A stretch of 7,371 bases of DNA from an uncultured Clostridia bacterium (GTDB lineage: Bacteria > Bacillota > Clostridia > Oscillospirales > Acutalibacteraceae). The number at the start of each line of letters is the position of its first letter. Position 1 is the first letter of the stretch. The DNA lies in the NCBI GenBank assembly GCA_947302895.1, contig CAMYWU010000073.1:1-7371 (forward strand), in the 5' to 3' direction. This document shows positions 5,087 to 7,371 of this stretch, in pieces. Both the position numbers and the translations under genes were made by a program. The notes beneath the pieces were generated by a model. It made no database searches. It was not told the DNA's origin and worked only from the letters and a program-made list of their open reading frames with translations.

Positions 5087-7309
5087 TTATTCAGCTGCTT
5101 CTTCAGCGGGAGCTTCTGCAGCCTCTTCAGCTGCGGGAGCTTCTTCAACAACAGGAGCTTCCTCAACAGCCGGTGCTTCCTCAACTGCCGGTGCTTCCTC
5201 AACTGCCGGTGCTTCCTCCTCTGCGGGAGCTGCTTCCTCAGCAGGAGCTTCCTCTTCTACTGCAAGCTCAGGAATAACTTCGTTTTCCTCGGGCTTCTCA
5301 AGAAGCTCTTTGATTGAAAGAGAAACTCTCTTCTTATCAAAATCGATATCAATAATCTTTGCCTGAACAACATCGCCAACCTTAAGAACATCCTGAGGAG
5401 TCTTAATTCTTTCCCATGAAATCTGGCTGATATGGATAAGACCGTCAACTGTGGGAAGAATGTTTGCGAATGCGCCGAATGTTGCAAAGCTAACGATTTT
5501 AGCATCTACAACTGAACCAACGGGATAATCTCTCTTAAGGATTTCCCACGGATTATCTTCAATCTTTCTGAAGCCAAGTGAAATCTTCTTTGTTTCTTCA
5601 TCGAGCTTTTTGATTGTTACTTCAACAACGTCGCCAACCTTAACAACCTCGCTGGGATGCTTGATTCTTGACCATGAAAGCTCTGAAATATGTATCATAC
5701 CGTCGATGCCGCCAAGGTCAACAAATGCGCCATAAGAAGTCAATGACTTAACAGTTCCCTCGAGCTTCATACCCTCTTCGAGCTTTGCCCAAGCTTCTTC
5801 CTGCTCAGCCTTTCTCTTTGCATCCGCAACAACCTTGATTGAGCCAACAGCTCTTCTTCTTGCAGTGTTAACATCAATAACCTTGAACTGAACCTCGCAG
5901 CCCTTAAGAACATCGAGTTCCTGATTTCTCGGCAAGCCTGTTAATGAAGCAGGAACAAATACTCTTGTTCCCTTTGTTGTAACAAGAACACCGCCACGGA
6001 TAATCTGGGTTACAGTTCCGTCAAGAATTTCATCTGCTTCTTTAGCAGCAACAATGTCGTCCCAACCCTTAGATGCATCAAAAAGACGCTTTGAAAGCTT
6101 AAGAACGCCATCCTGGTCATCAGTTTTCATGATAACCAAATCAATTTCATCACCAATAGCAACAACATCTTCGCATTTAGCAACTGCGTCTGCACTTAAA
6201 TCATCAGCAGCAACAACGCCTGTCTGCTTTCTGCCGGGAACGTCTACATAAACTTCTGTTGGGGTGATTCCAACTACTGTTCCCTTTACTACTTTTGAAT
6301 TGTCGCTTTCCTTAAAAGACTCATTGAGTAATTCTTCAAAGGATGCCTCACCATCAGCAGATGCTTCGACAGCAGGCGTATTTTCAGCCGTTTCAGCGAT
6401 TTCTGCTGTCTCCACAACTTCTTTAGTTACGGCTGAAGTTGTTTCAACTTCCTTTTCTTTAATTTCTTCGGACATGGATTTGAGTACCTCCTTGATAATT
6501 ACCGAGGGTGTCGAAGCCCCGGCAGTAACACCAACAACATCGTAAGCATTAAAATCAATTTCTCCGAGCTCGTCCGCCGTTTCGATAAGAAACGAGGGGC
6601 AATTCTCAGAGCAAACCTCTTTTAGCTTGCAGGTGTTTGATGAATGGCGACCTCCGATAACAACCATTGCATCCGAGTTTTTTGATAGCTCAGCTGCTTC
6701 CTGCTGTCTTTCGGACGTAGCATTACATATTGTATCAAAAATTTGACAGTTTGTACATACTTTTTTTATAATTTTTTCGCATTTTTCCCATTCTTTTTTA
6801 GAAAAAGTTGTTTGGCATACACATATGCTGTCTGAATTTTCGACATTTTTATTCTCTTGGATAATTTTTAGTAATTCAGCTTCATTTTTGAACACAAAAT
6901 ATTTGCCGTTGCGATACGAAGCAATGCCCAGAACTTCGGGGTGATTGCTGTCTCCTGCTATGAGAACAACAACATTTTCGCTTTGCTTTTTAACAATATT
7001 ATGTATCTTTGTTACGAACGGGCAGGTTGCATTTACATAAGGGGTTTTAATATCCTCAAGCTCATCTATAATATGCTTTTCAACGCCGTGGGTTCTTATA
7101 ACAAGCTTATATCCCTCAGGACAATCGGCAGGGTTTTCGATAATCTTTACTCCCCTGCTCTCTAAATCTCCGACAAGCTGTGCATTATGAATAATGGGAC
7201 CGAGGGTGCAAACCTTCTCACCGTTTTCAAGCATATCGTAAACAAGCTCAACCGCTCTGTTTACGCCAAAACAAAAACCCGCTGTTTTTGCAAGCTTAAT
7301 CTTCTTCAC
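5087..7309 (-). CDS. ispH-rpsA: Fusion of 4-hydroxy-3-methylbut-2-enyl diphosphate reductase (IspH/LytB) and 30S ribosomal protein S1
   Basis: One uninterrupted 740-residue frame. Residues 1-277 are IspH, the 4Fe-4S enzyme converting HMBPP to IPP and DMAPP in the last MEP-pathway step. Cluster cysteines C13 (GFCFGV), C96 (NATCPF) and C195 (DTICNAT) are present, as are substrate residues H41, H74, H123, the catalytic E125, T167, S223-N225 and S266. An acidic linker (279-335) leads to four S1 RNA-binding domains at about 338-408, 426-493, 512-581 and 595-667; the last two carry the canonical GAFV/GMIHISELSW-type core. S1 helps mRNA bind the 30S subunit. The tail (681-740) is almost only A, E, P and V. 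The start is GTG, with AGAGG six bases upstream, overlapping the preceding gene by 14 nt. IspH-S1 fusions are known in Clostridia. A second start at codon 279 may release S1 alone. Confidence 0.96.
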   Translation of the reverse strand: MKKIKLAKTAGFCFGVNRAVELVYDMLENGEKVCTLGPIIHNAQLVGDLESRGVKIIENPADCPEGYKLVIRTHGVEKHIIDELEDIKTPYVNATCPFVTKIHNIVKKQSENVVVLIAGDSNHPEVLGIASYRNGKYFVFKNEAELLKIIQENKNVENSDSICVCQTTFSKKEWEKCEKIIKKVCTNCQIFDTICNATSERQQEAAELSKNSDAMVVIGGRHSSNTCKLKEVCSENCPSFLIETADELGEIDFNAYDVVGVTAGASTPSVIIKEVLKSMSEEIKEKEVETTSAVTKEVVETAEIAETAENTPAVEASADGEASFEELLNESFKESDNSKVVKGTVVGITPTEVYVDVPGRKQTGVVAADDLSADAVAKCEDVVAIGDEIDLVIMKTDDQDGVLKLSKRLFDASKGWDDIVAAKEADEILDGTVTQIIRGGVLVTTKGTRVFVPASLTGLPRNQELDVLKGCEVQFKVIDVNTARRRAVGSIKVVADAKRKAEQEEAWAKLEEGMKLEGTVKSLTSYGAFVDLGGIDGMIHISELSWSRIKHPSEVVKVGDVVEVTIKKLDEETKKISLGFRKIEDNPWEILKRDYPVGSVVDAKIVSFATFGAFANILPTVDGLIHISQISWERIKTPQDVLKVGDVVQAKIIDIDFDKKRVSLSIKELLEKPEENEVIPELAVEEEAPAEEAAPAEEEAPAVEEAPAVEEAPAVEEAPVVEEAPAAEEAAEAPAEEAAE
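5136..5225. repeat. 18-bp tandem repeat encoding the VEEAPA-rich tail of S1
   Basis: Five consecutive 18-bp units begin at 5136, 5154, 5172, 5190 and 5208. The units at 5172 and 5190 are identical (GGTGCTTCCTCAACTGCC); the others differ at a few bases. On the coding strand each unit gives a six-residue V/A-E-E-A-P-A/V block (about residues 695-725). Length variation by slippage would stay in frame. Confidence 0.9.
6473..6493 (-). promoter_or_regulatory. Internal ribosome binding site and ATG for free-standing S1
   Basis: On the minus strand AAGGAGG (6493-6487) is followed after 11 bases by ATG (6475-6473), which is codon 279 of the fusion and in frame with it. The resulting 462-residue product would begin MSEEIKEKE and contain the linker, all four S1 domains and the acidic tail. 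The match to the anti-SD sequence is stronger than the site at the annotated GTG. The spacing is slightly longer than usual. Confidence 0.7.
6729..6757 (-). promoter_or_regulatory. Candidate extended -10 promoter inside the ispH part
   Basis: On the minus strand TGTACA (6757-6752, four of six matches to TTGACA) lies 17 bases before TACAAT (6734-6729), which is directly preceded by the extended -10 element TGA. Transcription would begin near 6722, about 250 nt before the internal S1 start. The local sequence is very AT-rich (13 G or C in 6721-6780), so this may be chance. Confidence 0.3.
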
Positions 7310-7371
7310 GCTTAACCTCTGCCTTCCATAATTCGGTTATTCTGTCCATAACTAGATTTGCAGCTGCTCTG
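7296..7371 (-). CDS. C-terminal end of an upstream gene, probably 1-acyl-sn-glycerol-3-phosphate acyltransferase (PlsC)
   Basis: Only the last 24 codons and the TAA (7298-7296) are present. The readable end, RAAANLVMDRITELW followed by a charged tail ending KREED, resembles the amphipathic C-terminal helix of clostridial PlsC proteins. PlsC commonly sits between cmk and ispH-rpsA in Clostridia. The identification rests mainly on that gene order, because no catalytic motif lies in the window. The gene overlaps the ispH GTG start by 14 nt, suggesting co-transcription and translational coupling. Another helical protein end is possible. Confidence 0.55.
   Translation of the reverse strand, partial: RAAANLVMDRITELWKAEVKREED

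Noticed and set aside
5136..5225. Short regular repeats considered as a CRISPR array
   Set aside because: The units are 18 bp, contiguous and without spacers, and they lie in frame inside the S1 coding region.
5070..5366. Open plus-strand frame encoding a Ser/Ala/Gly/Thr-rich repeat protein
   Set aside because: It is the antisense reading of the A/E/P/V tail of S1. The repetitive look comes from the 18-bp repeat, and no SD or promoter supports it.
6476..6493. Possible frameshift or assembly error joining ispH and rpsA
   Set aside because: The frame runs through the junction without interruption, the linker codons look normal, and fusions of this kind are known in Clostridia.
6941..7165. Plus-strand open frame of 74 codons opposite the ispH part
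   Set aside because: It is antisense to conserved IspH active-site coding sequence and has no SD; a shadow frame.
7296..7371. Upstream partial gene considered as cmk
   Set aside because: Cytidylate kinases usually end in a strand-helix region with an acidic DxT-type motif, unlike the basic amphipathic helix seen here; plsC fits better.

Overview
The window is AT-rich DNA with tightly packed genes, short intergenic gaps and strong Shine-Dalgarno (SD) sites. It carries an IspH-S1 fusion gene, a DUF4364-like gene, trmK-nif3 and an RqcH/NFACT gene. Together these point to a low-GC Gram-positive anaerobe of class Clostridia, probably a gut Oscillospirales/Ruminococcaceae-like lineage. The placement is inferred from gene content only. 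No mobile element, CRISPR array, rRNA or tRNA was seen, and no gap without a gene exceeds about 120 bases.

Layout, left to right. (1) Positions 1-2819, minus strand: an operon read right to left as trmK (tRNA m1A22 methyltransferase), nif3-like dinuclear-metal protein, and rqcH (ribosome quality control; its C-terminus is cut off by the window edge). trmK and nif3 overlap by 14 nt. The 42-nt gap before rqcH is mostly a four-copy 7-bp repeat. (2) Positions 2820-2935: a divergent promoter region. (3) Positions 2936-3538, plus strand: a DUF4364-like putative winged-helix protein, followed by a hairpin terminator whose T-run touches the stop codon of the convergent gene. (4) Positions 3571-5031, minus strand: an unrecognised 486-residue protein with two C-terminal membrane segments. 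(5) Positions 5087-7309, minus strand: a 740-residue IspH-ribosomal protein S1 fusion, with a hairpin terminator after it that abuts the SD of the 486-residue gene. (6) Positions 7296-7371, minus strand: the last 24 codons of an upstream gene, probably plsC, overlapping the GTG start of ispH by 14 nt.

Most genes are housekeeping: isoprenoid synthesis (IspH), translation initiation (S1), tRNA modification (TrmK) and rescue of stalled ribosomes (RqcH). I found no convincing new defence or mobile system. The strongest observation is inside the IspH-S1 gene. An AAGGAGG site sits 11 nt before an in-frame ATG at codon 279, exactly at the domain junction, so the locus may make a free 462-residue S1 as well as the fusion. 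A candidate extended -10 promoter lies further upstream within the ispH part, and base composition differs between the two halves. Secondary points are the terminator beside an SD, the repeat-filled rqcH leader without an SD, and the unidentified membrane protein.
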